Shown here: positions 42,942 through 51,450 of the stretch, one piece after another
Layout: each line of letters opens with the position of its first letter
Position numbering within the stretch: position 1 is the stretch's first letter
Assembly: GCF_000025725.1 (NCBI RefSeq)
Contig: NC_013943.1
Span: 1,178,001-1,242,000 of the forward strand
DNA length: 64,000 nt
Direction of reading: 5' to 3'
Source: Denitrovibrio acetiphilus DSM 12809
GTDB lineage: Bacteria > Chrysiogenota > Deferribacteres > Deferribacterales > Geovibrionaceae
The notes under the pieces: generated by a model
Database searches by the model: none
What the model was told of the DNA's origin: nothing
What the model saw: the letters and a program-made list of their open reading frames with translations, nothing else
Program-made: the position numbers and the translations under genes

Positions 42942-43711
42942 TGGATAACGTCCTTCTGCCTCTGGAGCTTTCTGACGGCTTCTGCTTAGAGACAGTTTAC
43001 TACGAAAGCGGAACCCTTTGCATATCAACTCAGGCGGGTTGCCGGATGGCTTGTCCTTTTTGTGCGTCAGGTCGTGTAGGGCTTAAGAGAAACCTTTCTT
43101 CTGATGAACTTTTTACACAGGTGGAACTGCATAAAGGCAATGACATAAAACGTGTTACTCTTTCAGGAATTGGCGAACCTCTTGATAACTTTGAAGTAGT
43201 TAAAGAATTCATAAAAAAGTCCGGATATCCTGTTTCGGTCACAACATCTGTACCTGATACTGAAAAGCTGAAAGAGCTGCTGAAGCTATCTCATAATGGC
43301 GTAATGCTTTCTTTTCATGCAGGTTTTGATGAAACCCGTAAAAAACTTATACCAAAAGCCTGTCAGCTTGATGAGATATTTCATGCTGTTTCTGAGGTAT
43401 GGTCTGAAATCTCTGTTAACAAAAGAAAAAAAGTTGGTTTTAATTATATGCTTCTTGATGGGATTAATGATTCGGCTGAGGAGCTTGATGCATTTGCCGG
43501 GCAGGTGACTAATTTTAAAGAGGTTACAGTGCATCTGCTTGTGTGCAATGACGTTTCAGGCAGTAGCTTTAAAAGTCCGTCGGTATGTGTTTTTACTGAT
43601 GCTTATGAACTGCTCCGGAATAATGGTCTGAATGTGCGCCGAGCTAATAACTGGCGCAAAAGCTCGAATGGCGGGTGTGGAACACTTTTTTTAAAGACTT
43701 TGCAAAAATAA
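42938..43711 (+). CDS. Short RlmN/Cfr-like radical SAM enzyme
   Basis: 257 residues; RlmN and Cfr usually have 340-390. The N-terminal accessory domain is missing; the protein begins at the strand before the barrel. Catalytic parts are present: cluster motif C35-x3-C39-x2-C42 in GCRMACPFCASG, preceding C28 in TLCIS, GIGEPLDN, and the C-terminal methyl-carrying Cys (C247, GGCGTL). Family members methylate C2 or C8 of A2503 in 23S rRNA and C2 of A37 in tRNA. Without the RNA-binding domain a different target is possible. The start overlaps the HD gene by 4 bases (ATGATG; either ATG may serve). Confidence 0.82.
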   Translation: MMDNVLLPLELSDGFCLETVYYESGTLCISTQAGCRMACPFCASGRVGLKRNLSSDELFTQVELHKGNDIKRVTLSGIGEPLDNFEVVKEFIKKSGYPVSVTTSVPDTEKLKELLKLSHNGVMLSFHAGFDETRKKLIPKACQLDEIFHAVSEVWSEISVNKRKKVGFNYMLLDGINDSAEELDAFAGQVTNFKEVTVHLLVCNDVSGSSFKSPSVCVFTDAYELLRNNGLNVRRANNWRKSSNGGCGTLFLKTLQK

Positions 43712-43714
43712 ATA

Positions 43715-43743
43715 TTGACATAAGAATCGAAATATAGGATTAT
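43715..43743 (+). promoter_or_regulatory. trp operon promoter
   Basis: TTGACA (43715-43720), 17-base spacer, GATTAT (43738-43743). Start of transcription is expected close to 43750, which is also the A of the leader-peptide ATG. Confidence 0.6.
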
Positions 43744-43749
43744 CTGCGT

Positions 43750-43812
43750 ATGAATTATAAAGAAAGAAACAGAAATCTTACAAACTGGTGGTGGCGTTTA
43801 ACTTATATATAA
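43750..43812 (+). CDS. trpL: trp operon leader peptide
   Basis: A 20-residue reading frame, MNYKERNRNLTNWWWRLTYI, with three consecutive Trp codons at 43786-43794. It lies between the promoter and two intrinsic terminators ahead of trpE, the classical layout for ribosome-mediated attenuation: stalling at Trp codons when charged tRNA-Trp is scarce lets the operon be read. No SD precedes the ATG, and the predicted transcription start is almost at the ATG, so the leader may be translated from a leaderless mRNA. Confidence 0.88.
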   Translation: MNYKERNRNLTNWWWRLTYI

Positions 43813-43847
43813 TAGGTTTTCGCCCATTTTTAAAAGACGCTTATAAC

Positions 43848-43880
43848 GGCTGTGTGGTGAAAACTGCACAGCCTTTTTTT
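43848..43880 (+). terminator. trp attenuator terminator 1
   Basis: GGCTGTG (43848-43854) pairs with CACAGCC (43867-43873), followed by seven T. It stands 35 bases after the trpL stop. Confidence 0.88.
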
Positions 43881-43896
43881 ATAATCTTAACGCAAA

Positions 43897-43927
43897 GGCT
43901 GTGTTCTAAAGGACACGGCCTTTTTTT
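43897..43927 (+). terminator. trp attenuator terminator 2
   Basis: GGCTGTGT (43897-43904) pairs with ACACGGCC (43913-43920), one G-U pair, followed by seven T. Its 5' arm repeats that of terminator 1. The two in series would give tight repression when Trp is plentiful. Confidence 0.85.
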
Positions 43928-43977
43928 GTATCCGCAGACAGAACAACGATAGAAATAACTATGGAAAAGGAGCAAAG

Positions 43978-45459
43978 ATGAACCTCACAGAGCAGATCCA
44001 TCCATCGAGGGAACGTTTTACGGAACTGGCAGGAGAGTTTGACAGAGTAACAGTTTACCGGGAAATTATCGGTGACACATTCACTCCGATTACTCTTCTG
44101 CGGAATTTCTCAAATGAAGAGAATATCTTTTTGCTGGAGAGCGCAAATCTGGACAAAACATTTTCCAGATTCTCATTTTTCGGCAACAAGCCTAAGAGGG
44201 TTATTACCTTTCAGAACGGGCAGGTTACGGTAAAGAAAGGTAGTAAAAAAGAGACCTTCAGTATGAACCCTATGGATTATATGAGCCAGCAGCTATATGC
44301 AGAAAAAGGTTATAATGACGGTACTTTCGGAGATTTTTCCGGTGGTTTCGCAGGCTTTTTCGCTTACGAGGCGGTGAACTATATGGATACACTCAGAAAG
44401 CCGCTTAAAGTCAGCCCCGAGAGCAAGCTGATCGGGTTTATGGAAGTTGACGAGTTTTATGTTTTTGATAACCACTTTTCAAAGATGTATGCTGCAGTGA
44501 GCGTTCAGACCAAAGGGGGGGAGTCTGCATATGACAAAGCCCTTAAGCGCACACAGAAAATGAGCTCTGAGGTGCACAGGTTCAATTTTGACAATTATGA
44601 CTCTGACCTTGACTGTGAGCTTGTTACAGACATGACAGAGGAAGAATATATGGCAACCGTTGATGCTCTGAAAGAAGAGATAACAAACGGTGAGGGGATA
44701 CAGATTGTACCCTCTAATGCACACAGACTGAAAGGGAAGATAAACCCTCTCAGCCTCTACCGTGCACTTCGCAACGTCAATCCTTCACCTTACATGTTTT
44801 ACCTCAAATTTGGCTCAGAGGTTCTTTTGGGAGCGTCACCTGAGATACACCTTAAGATACGTGAAGGGTATGCAACTCTCAAACCTATAGCGGGCACATA
44901 TCCTATTACAGATGATATTGAGGCGTCTAAACAAGCTCTCCTTTCAGACCCTAAAGAGCGTTCAGAGCACCTTATGCTCCTTGATCTTGCCAGAAATGAT
45001 CTTTACACATGCTGCGAGCCTGAATCTGTGAAAGTGAAAGAGCAGTTTGTTCCGGAAGTATATTCCCATGTGATACACATAGTCTCCGAAGTGGAAGGCA
45101 AAATTGAAAATGGATATAACCCGTTGAATCTTTTCATGAAATCTTTTCCGGCAGGCACAGTTTCCGGTGCTCCGAAAGTTCGTGCAATGGAGCTTATAGA
45201 ACAGTATGAAAAGTCAGAGCGAGGTTTTTATGCCGGATGCGTGGGGTATTTTGGCTATAGCGGAAACATGGATACATGTATAACTATCCGATCCGCATAC
45301 GTCACAGAAACGGAGACAGTTTTCAGGTCTGGCGGCGGTGTTATATACGACTCTGACCCACAGACAGAATATAAAGAGACCAAGAACAAGCTTGGGGCTC
45401 TCTTTTCAGCGTATAAAAATATCGGAGTTACGGAGGGCAGAGATGTTTCTAATGGTTGA
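43978..45459 (+). CDS. trpE: Anthranilate synthase component I
   Basis: 493 residues. Converts chorismate and ammonia (from TrpG) to anthranilate, first step of tryptophan synthesis. The feedback-binding motif LLES (NIFLLESAN) is present, so Trp inhibition is expected. C-terminal chorismate-binding domain has GASPE, PIAGT, DLARNDL, and SFPAGTVSGAPK motifs. SD AAAGGAG precedes ATG 43978. First structural gene of the operon, overlapping trpG by 17 bases. Confidence 0.96.
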   Translation: MNLTEQIHPSRERFTELAGEFDRVTVYREIIGDTFTPITLLRNFSNEENIFLLESANLDKTFSRFSFFGNKPKRVITFQNGQVTVKKGSKKETFSMNPMDYMSQQLYAEKGYNDGTFGDFSGGFAGFFAYEAVNYMDTLRKPLKVSPESKLIGFMEVDEFYVFDNHFSKMYAAVSVQTKGGESAYDKALKRTQKMSSEVHRFNFDNYDSDLDCELVTDMTEEEYMATVDALKEEITNGEGIQIVPSNAHRLKGKINPLSLYRALRNVNPSPYMFYLKFGSEVLLGASPEIHLKIREGYATLKPIAGTYPITDDIEASKQALLSDPKERSEHLMLLDLARNDLYTCCEPESVKVKEQFVPEVYSHVIHIVSEVEGKIENGYNPLNLFMKSFPAGTVSGAPKVRAMELIEQYEKSERGFYAGCVGYFGYSGNMDTCITIRSAYVTETETVFRSGGGVIYDSDPQTEYKETKNKLGALFSAYKNIGVTEGRDVSNG

Positions 45460-46003
45460 TAATTACGACTCTTTTACATATAACCTTGTTGCGCTTTTCA
45501 GGCTGAACGGTGCAAAGGTGGATGTAATCAGAAATACAGAATACAAAGACGCAAATGAATATCAGGGGATTATCCTTTCCCCGGGGCCTTCGAATCCGGC
45601 AAATTCCGGCTCAACTCTTGAGTATCTGGATAAATATGCAGGGCGTACGCCTATCTTCGGTGTTTGCCTCGGTATGCAGTCCATAGGGCACTATCTGGGA
45701 TATGAAGTACGTAGAGCCAAGAGTGTTATGCACGGTAAAGTTGACAACATTAAGCTGACAGGAGATTCAAAAATCCTGAGCGGTGTAAAGGATGATTTCG
45801 CAACGGTACGCTACCACTCTCTGGCTGTGGCAGCTCCGGAAGAGATGATTATAGCAAAAGCTTCGGCTGACGGCGAGTGCATGGCTATAGAGGACGACAG
45901 TAAGCTCCTTTACGGAGTACAATTTCATCCGGAATCAATTCTGAGTGAGCATGGCGACAGTATAGTTAAAAACTTTATGAATATATGTGGGGTAGAGGCA
46001 TGA
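45443..46003 (+). CDS. trpG: Anthranilate synthase component II (glutamine amidotransferase)
   Basis: 186 residues from ATG 45443 (GGAGG SD six bases upstream; earlier in-frame ATGs lie in trpE). Class I amidotransferase: nucleophile Cys in GVCLGMQSIG, His-Glu of the triad in QFHPES. Supplies ammonia to TrpE. Not fused to trpD, unlike enterobacteria. Overlaps both neighbours. Confidence 0.95.
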   Translation: MFLMVDNYDSFTYNLVALFRLNGAKVDVIRNTEYKDANEYQGIILSPGPSNPANSGSTLEYLDKYAGRTPIFGVCLGMQSIGHYLGYEVRRAKSVMHGKVDNIKLTGDSKILSGVKDDFATVRYHSLAVAAPEEMIIAKASADGECMAIEDDSKLLYGVQFHPESILSEHGDSIVKNFMNICGVEA

Positions 46004-46983
46004 AAAAAGAACTTATCAGAAAGACGGGGATGGGTGAAAAACTTACGCAGAAGGAAACTTACACCCTGTTTACATCTATCATGACAGGCGAAATGACTGA
46101 GTCAGAGATAGCGGCGGTGCTTATCGCTATGCGCATGCGTGGGGAAACACCGGACGAGATAGCGGGAGCGGCACTTGCCATGAACGATGTAAAGGTGAAG
46201 TTTGATACCGAGGGAGTAAAGGCATATGACACATGCGGAACAGGTGGAAGCGGCAAGTCTACAATGAATGTCTCTTCTGCTGTTGCTGTTCTTCTGGCAT
46301 CTCTCGGAATGCCTGTAGTAAAACACGGGAACAGGGCTATGAGCGGAACTATGGGGTCAGCAGACCTCTATGAGATGGCAGGTGTCCCGATAGAGTCTGC
46401 AAAGGATGATATGGAGGCATACTTCAAAAAGAATAATTTCGCTTTTTGTTTTGCGCCCCTCTACCACCCTGCTATGAAATATGCCGGTCCCGTCCGCAGG
46501 CAGATTATGGTTCCGACTATATTTAATTTTCTCGGACCTCTCTCAAACCCTGCTGATCTTGCCGGTCAGATAATAGGGATACCGAAAAGGGAGCGTCTTG
46601 CAGGGATTGCGGAAGCGCTGGAAAAAATGGGGAGAACAAATGTTGCTCTCTATAGCTCTCTGGACGGTTTTGACGAAGCATCTTCATGCAGTGAGACAGA
46701 AGTTTATGTTATTAAAGAAGAAGGTATCAGAAATTTTAGAATAAAACCCGAACAATACTTCTCTGTCTGTGATATGCCCGTTGTTAAAACGAGGGAAGAA
46801 GGGCTTGATATGTTTGTAAAAGCTATAAGTCCTGACGGGGGAAAACTTAACGAGCTGATCGCTCTTAACTCCGGTGTGGCTCTTTATGTCTTTGATAAAG
46901 CTGACAGCCTGAAAGACGGCTATATGAAGTCTATGGATACTATACAGTCCGGCAGAGTGTTTGAAAAATACAGGGGTCTGTGA
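46000..46983 (+). CDS. trpD: Anthranilate phosphoribosyltransferase
   Basis: 327 residues from ATG 46000, which overlaps the trpG stop (ATGA). Adds phosphoribosyl from PRPP to anthranilate. The PRPP-binding loop DTCGTGGSGKSTMN and the KHGNRAMSG motif are intact. Length is normal for a stand-alone TrpD. Confidence 0.96.
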   Translation: MKKELIRKTGMGEKLTQKETYTLFTSIMTGEMTESEIAAVLIAMRMRGETPDEIAGAALAMNDVKVKFDTEGVKAYDTCGTGGSGKSTMNVSSAVAVLLASLGMPVVKHGNRAMSGTMGSADLYEMAGVPIESAKDDMEAYFKKNNFAFCFAPLYHPAMKYAGPVRRQIMVPTIFNFLGPLSNPADLAGQIIGIPKRERLAGIAEALEKMGRTNVALYSSLDGFDEASSCSETEVYVIKEEGIRNFRIKPEQYFSVCDMPVVKTREEGLDMFVKAISPDGGKLNELIALNSGVALYVFDKADSLKDGYMKSMDTIQSGRVFEKYRGL

Positions 46984-47747
46984 TGAAGTGTTCGGATGTC
47001 CTTGAAAGAATTCTTTCTAATAAGAGAAAAGAGATAGAGTTACTGTCGGAATCGGTCGAAGAGCGTACAAAGCCTTTGCTGGATTTCAGGCAGGCGATTA
47101 TTGACAGGCAGTTTATATGTGAGGTTAAAAAAGCCTCACCGTCTCTGGGTGCTATAAACACGGGAGCAGATGTTGAAAAAGTTGCAGCGGTGTATGAATC
47201 GATCGGCGCGGGATGTGTGAGTGTTTTGACCGATAAGGAATTCTTTGGCGGGAGCTTTGATGATCTTCGGAAGGTTACGGCTAAGGTCAGTATTCCTGTT
47301 TTATGTAAGGATTTTATAATCACAGAGAAACAGATTGATGTTGCCTATTCTATGGGGGCCGATGCTGTGCTTCTTATGGCTACATCTCTTAGCAGAGAGG
47401 ATTATGAGAGACTATATTCATACGTTAAGGGTAAAGGGATGCAGGCTCTTGTTGAGATACATGAGCTTGAGGAACTTGAGATTGTAAAGGGTATGGAGCC
47501 GGATATCCTCGGAGTCAACTCACGCAACCTGAAAACTCTTGAGATAGACCTTAATAAAGGGGCAGAAATAATAAGATCTCTGCCTGAATATGAAGTTAAG
47601 ATAGCTGAAAGCGGCATGAAAGCAGAGGCGGATATAAGGCTGATGTCCCAAGCGGGGGCGAAGGGCTTTCTTGTCGGGTCAAGCCTCATGGGGGCTGATG
47701 ACCCCGCCGGTGTTTTCGCTTCTCTGAGGTCGGGGTTATGTTCGTAA
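46983..47747 (+). CDS. trpC: Indole-3-glycerol phosphate synthase
   Basis: 254 residues from ATG 46983 in a TGATG overlap with trpD; a GTG one codon earlier is an alternative. (beta-alpha)8 barrel with EVKKASPS, CKDFII, LVEIHELEE, GVNSRNLKT and AESGM motifs, giving the catalytic Lys and Glu residues. Single-function enzyme, not fused to trpF. Confidence 0.96.
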   Translation: MKCSDVLERILSNKRKEIELLSESVEERTKPLLDFRQAIIDRQFICEVKKASPSLGAINTGADVEKVAAVYESIGAGCVSVLTDKEFFGGSFDDLRKVTAKVSIPVLCKDFIITEKQIDVAYSMGADAVLLMATSLSREDYERLYSYVKGKGMQALVEIHELEELEIVKGMEPDILGVNSRNLKTLEIDLNKGAEIIRSLPEYEVKIAESGMKAEADIRLMSQAGAKGFLVGSSLMGADDPAGVFASLRSGLCS

Positions 47748-48268
47748 AGATATGCGGTATAAAAACACCGGAGATGGCTGAACTTGCGTGTGAGCATGGA
47801 GCAGATGCCATAGGTGTTGTCGCTTATAAAAAAAGTAAGCGGTATGTTGCTCCTGAACAGGCAAAAGCTATTAAAAATGCTATTAACGGGCGGTGTCCGC
47901 TGGTGGTGGTTAGTGTTTCAAAAGAGGACTGCGAACCTTATGCATCTTTTGCAGACTATGTTCAGGCAGATGATGCCAACACCTCTGAAACCCAAATTCT
48001 CAGCGGAAGTGAAAGACCGGATGGAATTTTCAGATACTTCCTGTATGATGCCAGCCGTGGGGCTGGACTGCGCTCTGACTATCCTGACTGGATAGAGGAA
48101 TACAGCGACAGACTGATTCTCGCCGGCGGGCTTGATTCGGACAATGTCATTGATGTTATTGAAAAGTACAAACCGTTTGGAGTGGATGTCTCCAGCGGAG
48201 TTGAGACAGATGGTGAAAAAGATATTGAAAAGATCAAAGTTTTTATAAATAACGCAAAAACAAACTAG
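47738..48268 (+). CDS. trpF: Phosphoribosylanthranilate isomerase
   Basis: 176 residues, shorter than the usual 195-210, but with the N-terminal KICGIKTPE (catalytic Cys) and C-terminal LAGGLDSDNV and GVDVSSGVE motifs carrying the phosphate site and catalytic Asp. Overlaps trpC by 10 bases. The shortening falls in the middle of the barrel. Confidence 0.94.
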   Translation: MFVKICGIKTPEMAELACEHGADAIGVVAYKKSKRYVAPEQAKAIKNAINGRCPLVVVSVSKEDCEPYASFADYVQADDANTSETQILSGSERPDGIFRYFLYDASRGAGLRSDYPDWIEEYSDRLILAGGLDSDNVIDVIEKYKPFGVDVSSGVETDGEKDIEKIKVFINNAKTN

Positions 48269-48301
48269 TCACCTCTTCATCCGAAAAGGTTCGTGGTGAC
48301 T
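48267..48301 (+). other. Intercistronic hairpin between trpF and trpB
   Basis: AGTCACC (48267-48273) pairs with GGTGACT (48295-48301), beginning in the trpF stop codon and ending just before the trpB SD (AAGAGGA). There is no T-run, so it is more likely a processing or stability element than a terminator. Confidence 0.5.
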
Positions 48302-48316
48302 ACCTAAGAGGACAAC

Positions 48317-49480
48317 ATGTACGATAAAATGTTTTATGGAAGATACGGAGGGCAGTTTGTACCGGAAACACTTATTCCGGCTATAGACGACCTTGAGGCG
48401 AAGTTCGAAGAGCTGAAGGATGATGCGAAATTCAATGAAGAGCTGAAAGAACTTTTTACTAAGTATGCCGGAAGACCAACTCCTGTTTATAAGGCTCAGA
48501 ATCTCTCTGATAAGTACGGATGCGAAATATACCTGAAGCGTGAAGACCTCATGCATACGGGTGCACATAAGCTCAACAACACTCTTGGGCAGGCACTCCT
48601 TACAAAATATATGGGGAAGAAACGTATCATAGCTGAAACTGGTGCGGGGCAGCATGGTGTAGCGACTGCAACTGTGGCTGCGCTTTTCGGCATGGAATGC
48701 ACAGTTTATATGGGGGCTCTGGATGTAAAGAGGCAGGAGCCTAATGTTAAGCGTATGGAGCTTCTCGGTGCGGAAGTTGTAGCTGTAACAGAAGGGCAGG
48801 GGGCGCTGAAAGAAGCGACTAATGCGGCTCTGCGTGAGTGGGTGGCAAGTGTGGAAACAACACATTATATCATAGGTTCGATCGTGGGACCTTATCCATT
48901 CCCGAAAATTGTGGCACATTTCCAGTCTGTCATAGGACAGGAGGCAAACGTACAGTGCAGAGATATGGGGTTTACTCCTGACTGTGTTGTTGCCTGTGTC
49001 GGCGGTGGGAGTAATGCTATCGGTATATTTAACGGATTTTTAGACAAGCAGTGCGAGCTGTACGGTGTCGAGGCTGGCGGTGTTTCTGATGAAGACTGCA
49101 AACACGCCAGAACTCTCGGTAAAGGTAAACCTGGGGTTCTTCATGGTTCATATACATACCTTGTGCAGACGCCCGAACATCAGATATCTGATGTCCATTC
49201 AATTTCTGCCGGGCTGGATTACCCCGGGATAGGTCCTGTCCATGCTATGTTGCACGACGTCGGCAGGGTAAAATACGGATATGTCAGAGACGATGAGGCA
49301 CTTAACGCATTTAAAGAGCTATCCAGAAACGAAGGGATAATCCCTGCTCTTGAGTCAAGTCACGCTCTGGCATACGTTATTGAAAACAAAGAGAAGTTCA
49401 AGGGTAAAAAGGTGCTTGTCAACCTCTCTGGCAGAGGAGACAAAGACATGGCGGCTATACTTGAAAGGGGGCTGATATGA
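48317..49480 (+). CDS. trpB: Tryptophan synthase beta subunit
   Basis: 387 residues, TrpB1 type. Makes tryptophan from indole and serine. The PLP lysine lies in [13 protein letters not shown] and the phosphate-binding GGGSNAIG loop is present. The only trp gene here with a real intercistronic gap before it (48 bases). Confidence 0.97.
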   Translation: MYDKMFYGRYGGQFVPETLIPAIDDLEAKFEELKDDAKFNEELKELFTKYAGRPTPVYKAQNLSDKYGCEIYLKREDLMHTGAHKLNNTLGQALLTKYMGKKRIIAETGAGQHGVATATVAALFGMECTVYMGALDVKRQEPNVKRMELLGAEVVAVTEGQGALKEATNAALREWVASVETTHYIIGSIVGPYPFPKIVAHFQSVIGQEANVQCRDMGFTPDCVVACVGGGSNAIGIFNGFLDKQCELYGVEAGGVSDEDCKHARTLGKGKPGVLHGSYTYLVQTPEHQISDVHSISAGLDYPGIGPVHAMLHDVGRVKYGYVRDDEALNAFKELSRNEGIIPALESSHALAYVIENKEKFKGKKVLVNLSGRGDKDMAAILERGLI

Positions 49481-50175
49481 AAGGATTTTACATTGTAGGC
49501 GGTTACCCCGACAGAGATAAGTTCAGAGAATGCCTTTTTGCTGTGGCAGAAAGGGGATTTGACTTTATAGAGGTCGGCATACCTTTCAGTGAGCCTGTTG
49601 CGGATGGACCTGTCATCGCTGACGCTATCCACGAAGCAGTTGAAAAAGGCGTTAATATAGACGAAATAATGAACGATATGCGTGAGATGAAAGAGAAGTA
49701 TCCTGATATCAAGGCGATCGTCATGACATATGCGAATATATTTACCGGATACGGTGAGAAAGCTTTTACTGAAAAGTTTTCCGATATTCTGGATGGTGTC
49801 ATAATTCCGGATATCCCTATGCGTATGCAGAGCTGGGCGAGAGAGCGGGGGCTTGGGATTCCTGCTGTTCCGTTTGTGACTCCTGTTTCGAGACTCGCAG
49901 ATATTGAAGCACTGCGTGGGACAGATGCGCCGTTTATATATTACATAAGTATTATGGGTACAACAGGCTCTGATGTTGAGAGGAAGAACGCAGATAACGG
50001 TATAACAGCAGGAGAAGTCATAGGGAAGCCAGTTGTGACAGGTTTTGGCATAAGGACACCCGAAGATGCTAAGAGGGCTCTTGAGTCAACAGGGGGCTTT
50101 GTGATAGGAACAGAGGTTGTGAAGCGTCAGGGGGACATTGCAGAGTTTAAAAGATATATAGACCAGTTCAGATAA
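49477..50175 (+). CDS. trpA: Tryptophan synthase alpha subunit
   Basis: 232 residues, shorter than the usual 255-270. It begins almost at beta strand 1 ([12 protein letters not shown]), so the N-terminal helix 0 of the Salmonella enzyme is missing. Catalytic Glu ([10 protein letters not shown]) and Asp (VADGP) are kept, as are phosphate-site glycine loops ([17 protein letters not shown]). Overlaps trpB by 4 bases. Last structural gene of the operon. Confidence 0.95.
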   Translation: MKGFYIVGGYPDRDKFRECLFAVAERGFDFIEVGIPFSEPVADGPVIADAIHEAVEKGVNIDEIMNDMREMKEKYPDIKAIVMTYANIFTGYGEKAFTEKFSDILDGVIIPDIPMRMQSWARERGLGIPAVPFVTPVSRLADIEALRGTDAPFIYYISIMGTTGSDVERKNADNGITAGEVIGKPVVTGFGIRTPEDAKRALESTGGFVIGTEVVKRQGDIAEFKRYIDQFR

Positions 50176-50345
50176 GATGAAACATGTATGGGCTATCTTT
50201 TCTGAAGTGATGAGCTATAGGTGATAAATGCACTTTCCACAGAAGATGTTGCCTGGTTTGTTTTGAGCCTGGCAGCTCTTCTGGTTTGTAAGATGCCTTC
50301 CATCAAAATGTATTGGATGGAATATGCAGATAACTTCCGAGTGCC

Positions 50346-50366
50346 ACGGCAGAGGCCGTTGTTTTT
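50346..50366 (+). terminator. Candidate trp operon terminator
   Basis: ACGGC (50346-50350), AGAG loop, GCCGT (50355-50359), then TGTTTTT. Short, but the only candidate between trpA and the convergent marR gene. The 225-base gap holds no convincing gene. Confidence 0.45.
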
Positions 50367-50400
50367 CTCTCCTTTATCTATAATCCGCTTGCTGGTCGCA

Positions 50401-50853
50401 CTATAATATTTCTATTTTTTTAATTTCAGGATCCAGTGCATTAGTGATTTTTGCCAGAGACTGAAAGATATCGTTTACGTTCTCTTTCCCCAGTTTTTTT
50501 TCATCAAAGAAACAGTCGTCTTCCAGTATTTTTGTAAGGAGTGCTGTGTATTCTTTCCCTGCCGGAGTTATTTCGAGATAAATTGTTCTTCTGTCACCTG
50601 CTTTTTTAACACGGTTAACAAATCCTTTCGCCTCCAGTCTGTCGACTATGCCTGTAATGGCGCTGTTGTTCAGGTTAACTGAGCGGGTCAGCTCTGTCAG
50701 GTTCATAGAGTCATGCTGACTTATTTCATAAAGAGAGAGCATCTGAGGGAGAGTTACATTGTAGTTGTTGTTAAGATATTTGGAATATTTATCAAGAAAC
50801 CGTGAAAGTTTTCTTATTTCGAGAATAGTTTGGATACATATGTTGCTGGACAT
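50401..50853 (-). CDS. MarR-family transcription regulator
   Basis: 150 residues. Winged-helix dimeric regulator: recognition region MNLTELTRSVNLNNSAITGIVDRLEAKGFV, wing with DRRTIYLEITPAG. The regulated genes and ligand cannot be told; the neighbours are the Fur-like gene upstream on the same strand (79 bases away) and the end of the trp operon. Confidence 0.92.
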   Translation of the reverse strand: MSSNICIQTILEIRKLSRFLDKYSKYLNNNYNVTLPQMLSLYEISQHDSMNLTELTRSVNLNNSAITGIVDRLEAKGFVNRVKKAGDRRTIYLEITPAGKEYTALLTKILEDDCFFDEKKLGKENVNDIFQSLAKITNALDPEIKKIEIL

Positions 50854-50932
50854 TATTATCTCCTGAAAATATCAGAGATGATAAAATTTTATATTGAAAA
50901 TGTCAATGTGAACCGTGTGCCGGACAATAGTT

Positions 50933-51346
50933 TTAGCCCAGACATTTGCTGCATATACCGACTGTGGTGAGTTTGCATTCGGAAATTTTTCTATCAGACA
51001 ATTCTTTGATATTGCTGACAAGCTTGATAGTATCAAAGGGGATGTCTTCTATATTGCCGCATTCTGAGCATACAAGGTGAATATGAGGATCTATGTTCAG
51101 TTCGTACATAGTTTTTTTACCGCTGACATTCACTTCTGTAATGATCTCTTTTTCAGCAAGAGAGTGCATGTTTTTGTATATGGTGGCAATGGACAAGGAC
51201 GGGATCTGTTTTTTGAGGCTTTCATAGAGAGATTCGATCTCTATGTGTCCTGCTTTATCGATCTCTCTGCATATCATAAGGCGCTGTGCCGTTGCACGGA
51301 GACCTTTTTCCCGAAGCTTATCGTCTATGTTATCTATATTAGTCAT
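50933..51346 (-). CDS. Fur/PerR-family metalloregulator
   Basis: 137 residues. N-terminal winged helix (TAQRLMICREI, SLSIATIYKNMHSL), then dimerisation domain with HIHLVCSECG and a final CSKC, giving the two CxxC pairs of the structural zinc site. General pattern is closer to PerR than to Fur, as it is short and lacks a His-rich tail. I could not find a clear PerR box in its own promoter. Confidence 0.9.
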   Translation of the reverse strand: MTNIDNIDDKLREKGLRATAQRLMICREIDKAGHIEIESLYESLKKQIPSLSIATIYKNMHSLAEKEIITEVNVSGKKTMYELNIDPHIHLVCSECGNIEDIPFDTIKLVSNIKELSDRKISECKLTTVGICSKCLG

Positions 51347-51410
51347 AATTTTATGTTATATTTTAAGACTATTTTTGTCAACTAATAATTTCTATAGTTA
51401 CTAAAATAAT

Positions 51411-51435
51411 AAAGCCGGAGTCGTGCCCCGGCTTT
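51411..51435 (-). terminator. Terminator of the TRAP transporter operon
   Basis: AAAGCCGG (51411-51418) pairs with CCGGCTTT (51428-51435). On the minus strand it is followed by ATTATTTT, 15 bases after the permease stop. Confidence 0.75.
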
Positions 51436-51450
51436 AAAGTCCTATATAGT

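Noticed and set aside
50221-50406. Small gene of about 61 codons after trpA
   Set aside because: No SD, no recognisable domain, and its 3' end covers the likely trp terminator and the end of marR. Probably chance.
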